Below, piece after piece: positions 16,465 through 25,543 of a stretch of 64,000 bases of DNA. The translations under genes and the position numbers were made by a program. Under the pieces are notes generated by a model. That model was not told where the DNA came from, made no database searches, and saw only the letters and a program-made list of their open reading frames with translations. How positions within the stretch are numbered: position 1 is the first letter of the stretch; each line of letters starts with the position of its first letter. The stretch comes from Bacillus sp. EB106-08-02-XG196 (GTDB lineage Bacteria > Bacillota > Bacilli > Bacillales > Cytobacillaceae), in assembly GCF_013396335.1 (NCBI RefSeq), contig NZ_JABWSY010000001.1, positions 385,869-449,868 on the forward strand, written 5' to 3'.

Positions 16465-17643
16465 CTATTCTGGATCTTTTTCATCTTGATGACATGCTTT
16501 ACAGGTAGTTTCAGAGTGACACCTGAAGCAGGACTCTGTTAATTTTTGATTAGCCGAAACTGGAATAGGGTGTCTTTTGCGCCATTCCTTATTCCTTGTA
16601 TGACTGCTTGGATGACAAGTACCGCAGGCAACCTGGGTAATAGCTGAGTTACTAGATCTCTGTATTTCATGACAAGCCAGGCACTTTTCCTTGTTTTGGG
16701 TTGCTAATTCACCGTGTTCCTTTAAGAAATAACTTCCGTGACTTTGTGGACGCTGGCTATGGCAATCTCTACAATAAGTGTTCGCTTTTGCATAGTCATA
16801 ATGTGTTTTTTTCTTTACCTGCTCTTTATTATTGTTTAGGTATTTTGTTAAAGTTGAAACTTCTTCAAAATCACTTAATGGTTCTGATGACATATCTTTA
16901 TGACACTGATTACAATCTTTTAAATCAGTACTAGCTTGTTTACCATGCGTACTTAATTTGAAATCTCCTTTTTTGTGGCTTTCCGGAACCATTCCAGTTG
17001 TATGACAGGCTGTACATTCTGTTGTGACTTTCCGCGCTTTATGACATTCCATACAGGTATCCATATCTGGACGAATCCACTCGATTTCAGCCATTGCTGC
17101 GGTTCCGACCTTTTCATCCCATTTTGCATAGTCGGCTTGGAAGGTCATTTTCCGGTCCGCGATTTTACCATGGGCTGTGCCACTATGACACTGAATACAT
17201 TCAACGCCTTCGGTTTTATGTTTATCATGGGGGATGATGAGATCCCCGGAAGGTGTAACCTCACGTGCTGATACGTTATGACAGGTTTCACATGCGCTGT
17301 CTGGTATTTCATCAGGCATTCGAATGGGTGCTGTATAGGTTTTTGTTGTTTTTTTATAAAGCTCGACTACCCCTTCGGCTTTACTTTTTGCTAGGTTTTC
17401 TAACCCCGGTTCGATATGACAACTAACGCAGTCCACCTCGCTGTGAGAGGACGCTTTCCATGTATAGAACTCTGGTTTCATTTCATGACAGGATGCACAA
17501 AACTCAGAGCTTGATGTTCCTTTTAGGCCTGCAAAACTTACGAAGAAGAACATGCCTAAAAACAACACTGTAAGAGTCATAATTTTAAATATTCGGTTAC
17601 GGAAACGGGGAGGGGCCGGCAGCTCTTTGTGCTCCTCTTCCAT
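16465..17643 (-). CDS. NapC/NirT-type dodecaheme membrane cytochrome c
   Basis: One N-terminal membrane helix (about 18-40) followed by 12 CxxCH motifs at about 49, 72, 118, 149, 197, 210, 244, 291, 321, 340, 372 and 381. The first four, including CASCHEM with the methionine typical of heme 1 in NrfH/NapC, match the tetraheme quinol dehydrogenase module. The other eight extend it outwards. It could therefore oxidise menaquinol and move electrons over a long distance through one polypeptide. AGGAGGG precedes the ATG. Second gene of a minus-strand operon, 30 bases after a decaheme paralogue. No catalytic reductase subunit is encoded beside it. Confidence 0.92.
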   Translation of the reverse strand: MEEEHKELPAPPRFRNRIFKIMTLTVLFLGMFFFVSFAGLKGTSSSEFCASCHEMKPEFYTWKASSHSEVDCVSCHIEPGLENLAKSKAEGVVELYKKTTKTYTAPIRMPDEIPDSACETCHNVSAREVTPSGDLIIPHDKHKTEGVECIQCHSGTAHGKIADRKMTFQADYAKWDEKVGTAAMAEIEWIRPDMDTCMECHKARKVTTECTACHTTGMVPESHKKGDFKLSTHGKQASTDLKDCNQCHKDMSSEPLSDFEEVSTLTKYLNNNKEQVKKKTHYDYAKANTYCRDCHSQRPQSHGSYFLKEHGELATQNKEKCLACHEIQRSSNSAITQVACGTCHPSSHTRNKEWRKRHPIPVSANQKLTESCFRCHSETTCKACHQDEKDPE

Positions 17644-17673
17644 AAAAGCGACCCTCCTGTTTTTAAAGTTTGA

Positions 17674-19083
17674 TTATTTCTTTACATCGTCTTTAAAGCC
17701 AGTTCTATGACAGTATTGGCAATATACATCTGTTGGTGCTGTAACTTCTGTCGAACCTGCTTTTGGCTCTTCACGATCGTGACAGACGAAGCATTCTGCT
17801 TTCATGTCAGGAGTTTGTGCTTTATCTGCGTGGGCAGTTAACCAAACATCACTTTCCACGTGGCTTTCAGGGCGTTCGCCGTGACAGGCGCTACAGAACT
17901 TATTGATACGAGATTGTTCTCTTACAACGTTGATATTCGCTGTATATTTGTGTTCTTTATCCTCTTCTTTAACCTCAGCCATTTTTAACATAGACATTAG
18001 GTCTTCCTTAGGAATATCTCGAATCCATTTAGAATCCTGGTGACAGTCTACACATGTGTCTAGCTCCTGAAGGGCTGTACCACCGTGTTCGCCGCCCCAG
18101 TTTGCAACTCTATGATTTTCTGGAACTTTCACTCTTTGATGGCAAGTTTCGCATGCCATAGAAAGCTTCACATCTTTCGTTTGCTTTCCAACTGCCTCTA
18201 AAATAATCGCTTGTGTTTTTTCGGTATGTGCTGCAACTGCTTCTGCGGCTTCTTTCTCAGTTGTTGCATCATGCTTTACCTCACTGGTAGTACTCTTTGC
18301 TTCCTCTTTCGCAGCCTCTTCTAAATGATCTGGATTTGGCGGGACGAGGTAAGCAACATCTTTCCAAGGCTTTTCGCCGTTGTTTACTTTATCGTGACAG
18401 TCAATACAGGTTCCCATGTTTGGTGCTAGGTATTTTTGTTCCATCATTTGCTGTGCTACATCATCTGTCCAATGACCTCGAACTTCTTCTGTATTGATTC
18501 CACGAGCTGCGATTTTCGCATGTGCTACACCGGAGTGACAGCTGATACATGGAACGCCTTCTTCGATATGTCCTTTGTGGTTAACAATTAAGTCTTTTGA
18601 TGCGGTAACTAAACGGTTCTTGGAGTGACACTGTAAACAGTTTTCATCTGAAACCGCTTCATGCTCGGTTTGAACGATTTGTTCCGGTATTCCCATTACG
18701 TGGTGATATACTTCTTTTAATGAAATCACTTTGTGGGTAATCATGTTTACAAACCCAGGTTTGATGTGGCACTGTACACAGGTGATTTCACTGTGAGCGC
18801 TTGCTGTGAACGTTGTAACCTCTGGAGCCATCTCATGACAGCTGGAACAGAATGATGGCGAGTTCGTAAAGGAAAGAACTCCGTATCCTCCCCCAAAAAT
18901 GACAATAGACCCGATTAGGGCGACAAATAATGCTTTCCACCTATTTACTGGATCCTTCCAGTCTATGTTTCTAAATTTCTGCCAGAGTCTGCGAAAAAGT
19001 CCAGGCTTCTTTTTACTCTCTCTAGATTCGGGTTTCTCTTTATCTTTCTTCCCCCAAAAAGCCACTTGACTCACCCTTCCCAT
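17674..19083 (-). CDS. NapC/NirT-type decaheme membrane cytochrome c
   Basis: A basic cytoplasmic N-terminus (1-45), one membrane helix (about 50-70), then ten CxxCH motifs at about 79, 102, 149, 179, 226, 311, 344, 397, 431 and 455. CSSCHEM is the NapC/NrfH-like first heme. An Ala/Glu/Lys-rich heme-free insert lies at about 255-300. Layout and motif spacing in the first half match the 12-heme neighbour, so the two are paralogues. The ATG has only a weak ribosome binding site; a GTG six codons later follows AAGGGTGAG and may be the true start (19065). First gene of the operon. Confidence 0.9.
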   Translation of the reverse strand: MGRVSQVAFWGKKDKEKPESRESKKKPGLFRRLWQKFRNIDWKDPVNRWKALFVALIGSIVIFGGGYGVLSFTNSPSFCSSCHEMAPEVTTFTASAHSEITCVQCHIKPGFVNMITHKVISLKEVYHHVMGIPEQIVQTEHEAVSDENCLQCHSKNRLVTASKDLIVNHKGHIEEGVPCISCHSGVAHAKIAARGINTEEVRGHWTDDVAQQMMEQKYLAPNMGTCIDCHDKVNNGEKPWKDVAYLVPPNPDHLEEAAKEEAKSTTSEVKHDATTEKEAAEAVAAHTEKTQAIILEAVGKQTKDVKLSMACETCHQRVKVPENHRVANWGGEHGGTALQELDTCVDCHQDSKWIRDIPKEDLMSMLKMAEVKEEDKEHKYTANINVVREQSRINKFCSACHGERPESHVESDVWLTAHADKAQTPDMKAECFVCHDREEPKAGSTEVTAPTDVYCQYCHRTGFKDDVKK

Positions 19084-19169
19084 ATTGAATTTTTCTCTCT
19101 ATATTAATCTAAGTTTAACCTCTCTAATGGTAGTATCTAACATTGCTAAAGTATTTTCCAATGTACAAT

Positions 19170-19189
19170 TTGTGAATAATTTTTCATAA
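19170..19189. promoter_or_regulatory. Rex-like operator overlapping a ResD-like site
   Basis: TTGTGAA-N6-TTCATAA differs from the Gram-positive Rex consensus TTGTGAA-N6-TTCACAA at one base. It begins with TTTGTGAAT, the sequence proposed for ResD binding (19169-19177). It lies 87 bp upstream of the decaheme gene in a 500-bp gap (19084-19583). The inter-half spacing fits Rex rather than Fnr. Confidence 0.5.
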
Positions 19190-19457
19190 TCCAACCGTGA
19201 GCCTTTCTTCCTAAAAACAACATGTGAACGTTGATAATTAAGAGTTTAGTTAACAATCTAACCAAGTTAGAAACCAGCACAAGGATTAATTTTTATACAA
19301 AATATCACATATTCATTCAAATAAATTGCATATTCATCTCAAAACTTGAATTACGGTTGCATACAAATATTAGACAATTTTGAAATAGGAGATTTTAGTG
19401 AACTGCTAGGTTTCGAAGATTCACTTTTTTGTAAATATGGCTAAAACGGTAACAATG

Positions 19458-19486
19458 TTGTCACTCTAAAATGGAAGTGGTAAGAT
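19458..19486 (+). promoter_or_regulatory. Sigma-A-like promoter of secA
   Basis: TTGTCA at 19458-19463, a 17-bp spacer and TAAGAT at 19481-19486, about 100 bp before the secA start. The rest of the 19084-19583 gap is AT-rich with no other gene seen. Confidence 0.45.
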
Positions 19487-19583
19487 ATAAAGGATATTTA
19501 TCGTGTATTTTGATAGGATTTTCTTAAACTTAAAGCGAATTTTCTTAGTAGGATAAATCAGATATAAAGGAGCGTTTCATCAT

Positions 19584-22097
19584 ATGATGGGGATTTTAAA
19601 TAAAGTGTTCGACCTCAATAAGCGCGAGCTGAAACGGCTGGACAAAATGGCGAAACAAATTGACGTACTAGCTGCTGAAACGGAAAACCTTAGCGACGAA
19701 CAGCTCCGTGAGAAAACAGAAGAGTTTAAGCTTCGCTATCAAAAAGGTGAATCACTAGATGATTTACTCGTAGAAGCCTTTGCAGTCGTACGTGAAGGTG
19801 CCCGCCGGGTGCTCGGCTTATATCCGTACCATGTTCAGTTAATGGGAGGGATTTCTCTCCACGAGGGGAATATCTCGGAGATGAAGACTGGTGAAGGTAA
19901 AACGTTAACCGCTACTATGCCGGTTTATTTGAATGCCCTTTCTGGAAAAGGTGTCCACGTTGTTACAGTCAACGAATACTTGGCAAGCCGTGACGCCAAC
20001 GAAATGGGACAACTTTATCAATTTCTAGGACTAACGGTTGGTTTAAACTTAAACAGCATGTCTAAGGAAGAAAAACAGGAAGCCTATGCCTGTGACATTA
20101 CATATGGTACAAACAATGAGTTTGGCTTCGATTATTTGCGCGATAACATGGTCTTATATAAGGAACAAAAAGTACAGAAGCCACTTTTTTATGCGGTTAT
20201 TGACGAGGTTGACTCCATTTTAATCGATGAAGCGCGTACCCCATTGATTATCTCAGGGTCTGCTCAAAAGTCGGCAGTTCTTTATATTCAAGCAAATGCA
20301 TTTGTTCGAACACTGACAAAAGATACGGATTATACCTATGATGAGAAAACAAAAGGCGTAATGCTGACTGAGGAAGGAATCAGTAAATCAGAGCGTGCTT
20401 TTGGAATAGAGAATCTTTTTGATATGTCACATGTTACGTTGAATCATCATATTAACCAGGCCCTGAAGGCAAATGTCAGCATGCACCTTGATATTGACTA
20501 TGTTGTTCAAGATGGTGAAATCATCATCGTTGACCAGTTTACCGGTCGTTTAATGAAGGGCCGCCGCTATAGTGAAGGTTTACATCAGGCAATTGAAGCA
20601 AAAGAAGGTTTGGAAGTTCAAAACGAAAGTATGACAATGGCTACGATCACCTTCCAAAACTATTTTAGAATGTACGAAAAGCTTGCAGGTATGACGGGTA
20701 CGGCGAAAACGGAAGAAGAAGAATTCCGTAACATTTATAATATGAATGTTATTGTGATTCCGACCAATAGACCGATCGCACGTGATGATCGTCCCGATTT
20801 AATTTATTCCTCTATGGATGGTAAATTCCGTGCTGTTGTCGAGGATATTGCTGAACGCAATCAAAAGGGTCAGCCTGTTCTTGTTGGTACGGTAGCAATC
20901 GAAACATCTGAACTGATCTCGAAGTACTTGTCGAAAAAAGGGGTCAAGCATAATGTCTTGAACGCGAAAAATCATGAACGCGAAGCTGAAATTATTGCTG
21001 AAGCAGGTCATAAAGGCTCTGTAACGATCGCAACCAACATGGCAGGACGTGGTACGGACATCAAGCTTGGTGAAGGTGTTATTGACTTAGGCGGTCTTGC
21101 CGTTATAGGAACAGAGCGTCACGAAAGCCGACGGATTGATAACCAGCTGCGTGGACGTTCCGGACGTCAAGGAGACCCTGGGGTAACCCAGTTCTACTTA
21201 TCGATGGAGGATGAACTAATGCGCCGCTTTGGTTCAGACAACATGAAAGCGATGATGGAAAAACTGGGTATGGATGATTCTCAGCCTATTCAAAGTAAGA
21301 TGGTCTCTAGAGCCGTTGAATCTGCACAAAAACGTGTTGAGGGCAATAACTTCGATGCCCGTAAACAGCTTTTACAATATGATGATGTGCTTCGCCAGCA
21401 GCGTGAAATCATTTATACACAGCGTGACGAAGTGTTAGAATCAGAAAACCTGCGTGAAATTGTAGAAAAAATGATTCTTTCAACGATCCAGCGAAATGTC
21501 GATGCCCATGCGAATAAGCATGAGGATGAAGAAGAATGGAATTTGCAGGGTATTATCGATTTTGTAAATGCAAACCTGCTTCATGAAGGTGACATTACAG
21601 TAGAGCAATTACACGGTAAGGATCCAGAGGAAATAAGCGAAGCTATTTTTGCGAAGGTGAAGGAACGTTACAGCGAAAAAGAACAAATTCTTTCTCCAGA
21701 GCAAATGCGCGAATTTGAAAAAGTCGTTACGCTGCGTGCGGTTGATAGCAAATGGATCGACCACATCGATGCAATGGACCAGCTTCGTCAAGGTATTCAT
21801 TTACGTGCTTATGGACAGATTGATCCGCTTCGCGAATACCAGCATGAAGGCTTCGCGATGTTTGAGGCGATGATTCTCTCGATTGAAGATGAAGCTTCTA
21901 TGTATATCATGAAGGCTGAAATCAGAAATAATCTTGAGCGTCAAGAAGTCGCAAAAGGTCAGGCAGTTAATCCGAAGGAAGACGGAGAAGCCGTGAAGAA
22001 AAAACCAAAAGTAAACCAAATCGACATTGGCCGCAATGATCAATGTTATTGTGGAAGCGGGAAGAAATATAAAAACTGCCATGGAGCAGGGAAATAA
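19584..22097 (+). CDS. secA: Preprotein translocase ATPase SecA
   Basis: Motor that drives unfolded preproteins through SecYEG, 837 residues. It shows Walker [12 protein letters not shown] (about 100), the [13 protein letters not shown] motif, the GRAGRGTDI-type helicase motif [11 protein letters not shown], and the C-terminal zinc site [14 protein letters not shown]. Two ATGs are adjacent; the first is used, behind AAAGGAGCG. In B. subtilis secA is transcribed with prfB downstream. Here secA is on the opposite strand to prfB and hpf, alone between its own promoter and terminator. Confidence 0.97.
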   Translation: MMGILNKVFDLNKRELKRLDKMAKQIDVLAAETENLSDEQLREKTEEFKLRYQKGESLDDLLVEAFAVVREGARRVLGLYPYHVQLMGGISLHEGNISEMKTGEGKTLTATMPVYLNALSGKGVHVVTVNEYLASRDANEMGQLYQFLGLTVGLNLNSMSKEEKQEAYACDITYGTNNEFGFDYLRDNMVLYKEQKVQKPLFYAVIDEVDSILIDEARTPLIISGSAQKSAVLYIQANAFVRTLTKDTDYTYDEKTKGVMLTEEGISKSERAFGIENLFDMSHVTLNHHINQALKANVSMHLDIDYVVQDGEIIIVDQFTGRLMKGRRYSEGLHQAIEAKEGLEVQNESMTMATITFQNYFRMYEKLAGMTGTAKTEEEEFRNIYNMNVIVIPTNRPIARDDRPDLIYSSMDGKFRAVVEDIAERNQKGQPVLVGTVAIETSELISKYLSKKGVKHNVLNAKNHEREAEIIAEAGHKGSVTIATNMAGRGTDIKLGEGVIDLGGLAVIGTERHESRRIDNQLRGRSGRQGDPGVTQFYLSMEDELMRRFGSDNMKAMMEKLGMDDSQPIQSKMVSRAVESAQKRVEGNNFDARKQLLQYDDVLRQQREIIYTQRDEVLESENLREIVEKMILSTIQRNVDAHANKHEDEEEWNLQGIIDFVNANLLHEGDITVEQLHGKDPEEISEAIFAKVKERYSEKEQILSPEQMREFEKVVTLRAVDSKWIDHIDAMDQLRQGIHLRAYGQIDPLREYQHEGFAMFEAMILSIEDEASMYIMKAEIRNNLERQEVAKGQAVNPKEDGEAVKKKPKVNQIDIGRNDQCYCGSGKKYKNCHGAGK

Positions 22098-22106
22098 GTT
22101 AAGTTG

Positions 22107-22137
22107 GAGGGTCGGCAAATTGCCGACCCTCTTCCTT
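22107..22137. terminator. Convergent terminator of secA
   Basis: A 12-bp perfect stem GAGGGTCGGCAA/TTGCCGACCCTC with a one-base loop centre and a TTCCTTT tail on the plus strand. Confidence 0.8.
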
Positions 22138-22748
22138 TAATTTCTTTTTCTAAAACGAATGACTCCGAAAAGTATGATTGACAAAACTACTAATACTGAC
22201 AGTAAAGTCTGCAATGGAAATGTATGTTTTTCTTCTATCTGAATTTTATCATTACTTACCTCCTGATTTATTTCTTCCGTAACGGATTCTTTAGGTTCCT
22301 CTTTCAGGTAGTTATCGTAAAAGGTTCTAATTTTTTCTACAGGATGTATAACCTGCCCATTGTTAATTTGAATCATTCCATTTGGTCCGCCCACTGGTGT
22401 TAGAAAGTTTGGGTCCTTTTTTTCTAAAAAAAGCAGCATCTCTCCGCCTTGCTGTTGGAATTCATCTACCCAGCCATTGTCGAAATTATCGATTCCCGCC
22501 GTAATGGTGGATGGTATGTTTTCACCTTTGTAAACCTTTATTACCTCAAACTTAATACCATCAAATATGGATTGCCCTCCTCCTGGGACAGGCTTGCTTG
22601 AAAAGTCGTATTTTCCTAGTACTACAACCTCAGCTCTACTAACAACTTCTTGCGGTTCTAGGACCACCCAGCTTGTCGCCTCGACTTGAATACTTCCAAT
22701 TGAAAAACTTGTTAAAAATAAAACAATACAAAAAATAATCCTTTGCAT
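22137..22748 (-). CDS. Secreted or wall-associated protein with C-terminal anchor helix
   Basis: About 203 residues. Signal peptide (about 1-24), an extracellular domain (about 25-140) beginning with the VLEPQEVVSRAEVVVLGKYD segment, a Glu/Lys-rich spacer and a C-terminal membrane helix ending in RFRKRN. This sort-like anchor topology holds the domain outside the cell. No catalytic motif is recognised. The longest frame starts five codons earlier, but that ATG lies next to the GGGGGGAAGGGG ribosome binding site, so the ATG after it is taken. It converges with secA. Confidence 0.7.
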   Translation of the reverse strand: MQRIIFCIVLFLTSFSIGSIQVEATSWVVLEPQEVVSRAEVVVLGKYDFSSKPVPGGGQSIFDGIKFEVIKVYKGENIPSTITAGIDNFDNGWVDEFQQQGGEMLLFLEKKDPNFLTPVGGPNGMIQINNGQVIHPVEKIRTFYDNYLKEEPKESVTEEINQEVSNDKIQIEEKHTFPLQTLLSVLVVLSIILFGVIRFRKRN

Positions 22749-22797
22749 TCCCCTTCCCCCCATGTAATTCGAATCGTCACTCTATAACTTCTTTGAA

Positions 22798-22863
22798 CTA
22801 TTTACTGTGTTTGTATTTCTCCTCTTCTTTATCCAACATCTTACTTCCATATTTCGGCATCAT
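22798..22863 (-). other. Candidate 20-21-codon mini-ORF
   Basis: ATG-ATG behind GAGGTTATTTTAAA opens a short Lys/Glu-rich frame (MPKYGSKMLD...) ending at 22798. There is no homology I recognise, and length alone cannot distinguish it from chance. Confidence 0.15.
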
Positions 22864-22913
22864 TTTAAAATAACCTCTTTTAGTACGGGGATAACTTGGG
22901 TTATTTTCAGTTT

Positions 22914-23345
22914 TGGGCCACTATGAAGCTCCTATAGTTACCGTAATTCCTATCCATATGTATTCGGTCGCTAAGAACCCTTTAGTTACCCAAAAGCTTT
23001 TGGTAATTAGGTTTTCTGTCGCTCCAGTTTTTCTGCATTGACCCAAAATACATTTCCAATTAGCTTTCGGTCACTCCAGCTCCTCTGCATTGACCCAAAA
23101 CACTTTTCCAATCGAACTTCGGTCACTCCAGCAGTTCTGCATTGACCCAAATCCCTTTTCCAATCAACCTACGGTCACTCCAGTACCTCTGCATTGACCC
23201 AAATCCCTTTTCCAATCAACATACGGTCACTCCAGCAGCTCTGCATTGACCCAAATCCCTTTTCCAATCAAACTTCGGTCACTCCAGCACCTCTGCATTG
23301 ACCCAAATCCCTTTTCCAATCAAACTTCGGTCACTCCAGCCACAA
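22914..23345. repeat. 52-bp tandem repeat array with hairpin unit
   Basis: GGTCACTCC recurs every 52 bp at 23069, 23121, 23173, 23225, 23277 and 23329, with more diverged copies at 23017, 22966 and about 22915. Each unit holds a hairpin: GGTCA/TGACC, a 3x3 internal loop, CAG/CTG and a variable 5-nt loop, followed by a conserved 24-bp spacer with TTTTCCAATCAA. The period is not a multiple of three, so it does not encode a protein repeat. It fills the gene-free gap between the secreted-protein gene and the SEC-C gene. Confidence 0.9.
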
Positions 23346-23371
23346 CTTAATTGAGCCCTTCCTATTCCACC

Positions 23372-23402
23372 TAAAAAAAATCGAGAGGATTCCCCCTCTC
23401 GA
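23372..23402 (-). terminator. Terminator after the SEC-C gene
   Basis: Stem TCGAGAGG/CCTCTCGA with a short loop and eight Ts on the minus strand, directly after the stop codon. Confidence 0.85.
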
Positions 23403-25355
23403 CTAATGCTTCTTCAGCCACTCCTGTAAACCATCTATCTTCTCCCATAAGGGAAGATGCTCGTCCGCATAGATGATTGCTTCGTTTTCATCTCCCCAGC
23501 CGTGATGGTCGGGAAGATACATAGGAATATGTCTTTTTCCTGTAAGGTATGGAACTACATAACCGTTTTCCTTCTTTGCATCCTTTAACATCTTAACAGC
23601 TTTTGCACTAAAACCATTTTTATATAATTCGAGTAAAAGCTTATTATATAGTCCATGTGCTGCTGACTCTTCATACTGTTCCAACAACTTTTCTGCTTTT
23701 ACCAAATTACCTGTTTCCAAATAAACAGGAAACAACCTATATCGAATACCTTGGTTATCATTTGGATTAAGTTCAAGGAGTTCTTCGCATTCTCTTATAG
23801 CCACTATCTCTAGTTCCAATTCATAAAGAGTTTCTGCATAATTTGCTTTGGCACGCATGTAAGGTCTTGTTTCAAGCAGCCCCCAAAAATGACCTTTGTT
23901 TTCCTTGAAAAACGCTTTTCCAAGCTCCTTTTTCCCAATTTCCATTCCTTTTTTAGATAGCACCATAGCTTCTTCAGGGGTTGATGCATTTTCTGCAAGA
24001 ATAACATAAGCATCAACACAGTTCGAATCTAAGTTTAGAGCTTCTTCTGCAAGTTTATAACGTTTGGCACCTTTTACTTCCATTGCGTCATATATCAACT
24101 GCTGGGCACGTTCTTTGTTCGTTTTCGGTTCTCTTCTAGGACCCGGATTCAATAACTTCTTATTCAAAAATTCATTTATTTCATCGACTGATTCAAAATT
24201 ACCACCTTGGATTTCCGCCAATACTTCCTGCATGGCTTGTTCCGTCGGCATTGGTCCCTGCAGCGAATGGAATGGCATCGCAGCTACTTGGTTTTCACTT
24301 TCTTCTTCATATGACATTTCAATAATGGTTCTAATATCTTCCTCTAATTCATCATCCAATTCAGCATATGTAGAAGAAAGGGAGCCAACAGATACACCAT
24401 ACAATTTAGCGGCTTCCTTTTGCGTTATCGGGGAAACCATATGATTAAACAACGTGAGTAAATAATGCATAGAGGCCGCATATAGATTCGGCTTTCTAAT
24501 ATTTTTTTGCTTTTTCTCACAAAATTTAAACCAAAGTATAATTCCTATATCTAGCGTTGAGGGCGTTTCATCTAATGATTCCAGGTTTATCTTTAATAGC
24601 TCTGCCACTTCCTTGAATATTGGCTTCTGCCACTCCAAACTATCAATATCCACCATACCGCCAACCATAGTTAGGTCTTTCATTATCTCCATAAAAAAAC
24701 CAGTTAAAAACTCCTGCCGTGAATGATAATCAGCCTCTCTACTTTTTTGTTCTATAAAGCCAATTGCTTGATTGACTGGTAATTCCGGCAAATCAAACGG
24801 CGCTGGGAAAAAGACATACTTTTGATCAAATGGCAGAAGGAATCCGATAAAGAAGGATCCTGCTTTAAATGGTTTTTGTGTATTTGTTAAAATTGCCTCA
24901 AATTTTTCAGAGGAAAATCCATCTGCCACTATAAGTGAATTATTATCAACACTTACGATTTCACCTGCAATTGTTCTCGCTTCGGTCCAGGACTGAAGGA
25001 TCTGTTTTAATTTTGGACGTTTAATTTTCCCAACCTCTGATGAAATAAAGTGTTCTAAAATGGTTTCCCCATCTTCCAATGTGGTAAACAGTGAAAACCA
25101 GATCGTGAAAACAAATTCATAAAACTGGCGCTCGTCCTCTTCAATATCAAAGTAATCTTGATATTCCTCAAAGCCCTTAAATATTTCCACTTCAAAATGA
25201 TTAAGAGCAAAGTGAAGCAGTTTCTTTTGCAAGTCATCAATTTCACTTTCAATAACATGTGTAATCGACACAGCTTCCTTAGCGCCACAACACTTTTTAT
25301 ACTTTTTGCCACTCCCGCATGGACAAGGTTCATTCCGACCAATTGCTTCTGTCAT
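23403..25355 (-). CDS. SEC-C zinc-binding protein with TPR-like C-terminus
   Basis: A 650-residue cytoplasmic protein. It begins with a SEC-C zinc site [17 protein letters not shown] (about 8-24), the motif that in SecA contacts SecB or ribosomes. An all-alpha middle follows, with a helix-turn-helix-like segment at about 310-330 (TQKEAAKLYGVSVGSLSSTY), then a C-terminal region (about 410-620) of helical TPR-type repeats. Similar SEC-C plus repeat proteins are widespread in Bacillus with no assigned function. It has no signal peptide. It follows the 52-bp repeat array and diverges from the transglutaminase-like gene. Confidence 0.75.
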   Translation of the reverse strand: MTEAIGRNEPCPCGSGKKYKKCCGAKEAVSITHVIESEIDDLQKKLLHFALNHFEVEIFKGFEEYQDYFDIEEDERQFYEFVFTIWFSLFTTLEDGETILEHFISSEVGKIKRPKLKQILQSWTEARTIAGEIVSVDNNSLIVADGFSSEKFEAILTNTQKPFKAGSFFIGFLLPFDQKYVFFPAPFDLPELPVNQAIGFIEQKSREADYHSRQEFLTGFFMEIMKDLTMVGGMVDIDSLEWQKPIFKEVAELLKINLESLDETPSTLDIGIILWFKFCEKKQKNIRKPNLYAASMHYLLTLFNHMVSPITQKEAAKLYGVSVGSLSSTYAELDDELEEDIRTIIEMSYEEESENQVAAMPFHSLQGPMPTEQAMQEVLAEIQGGNFESVDEINEFLNKKLLNPGPRREPKTNKERAQQLIYDAMEVKGAKRYKLAEEALNLDSNCVDAYVILAENASTPEEAMVLSKKGMEIGKKELGKAFFKENKGHFWGLLETRPYMRAKANYAETLYELELEIVAIRECEELLELNPNDNQGIRYRLFPVYLETGNLVKAEKLLEQYEESAAHGLYNKLLLELYKNGFSAKAVKMLKDAKKENGYVVPYLTGKRHIPMYLPDHHGWGDENEAIIYADEHLPLWEKIDGLQEWLKKH

Positions 25356-25543
25356 CAGCTCTCGCCCTCTCTTCCTCTATGTATAGATATCCTTAATTAA
25401 ATAGTACCATTTTTGACAGATTAGTAGCGATTATACATAAATATATCATTATTCGAGCTTTTAATTTGAATTATTAGAAAATTAAAATTATTATTAGTTT
25501 TATACTTGATTTTTAGTATTTAAACGGAAGGAGGATTAGAGGG

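Noticed and set aside
16465..19083. Nitrite reductase operon nrfHA
   Set aside because: Only NrfH/NapC-like modules are present; no NrfA-type catalytic subunit with CxxCK or matching size is encoded.
22914..23345. CRISPR-like repeat array
   Set aside because: The whole 52-bp unit is repeated, with no unique spacers between copies, and no cas genes are near. It is a tandem hairpin repeat instead.
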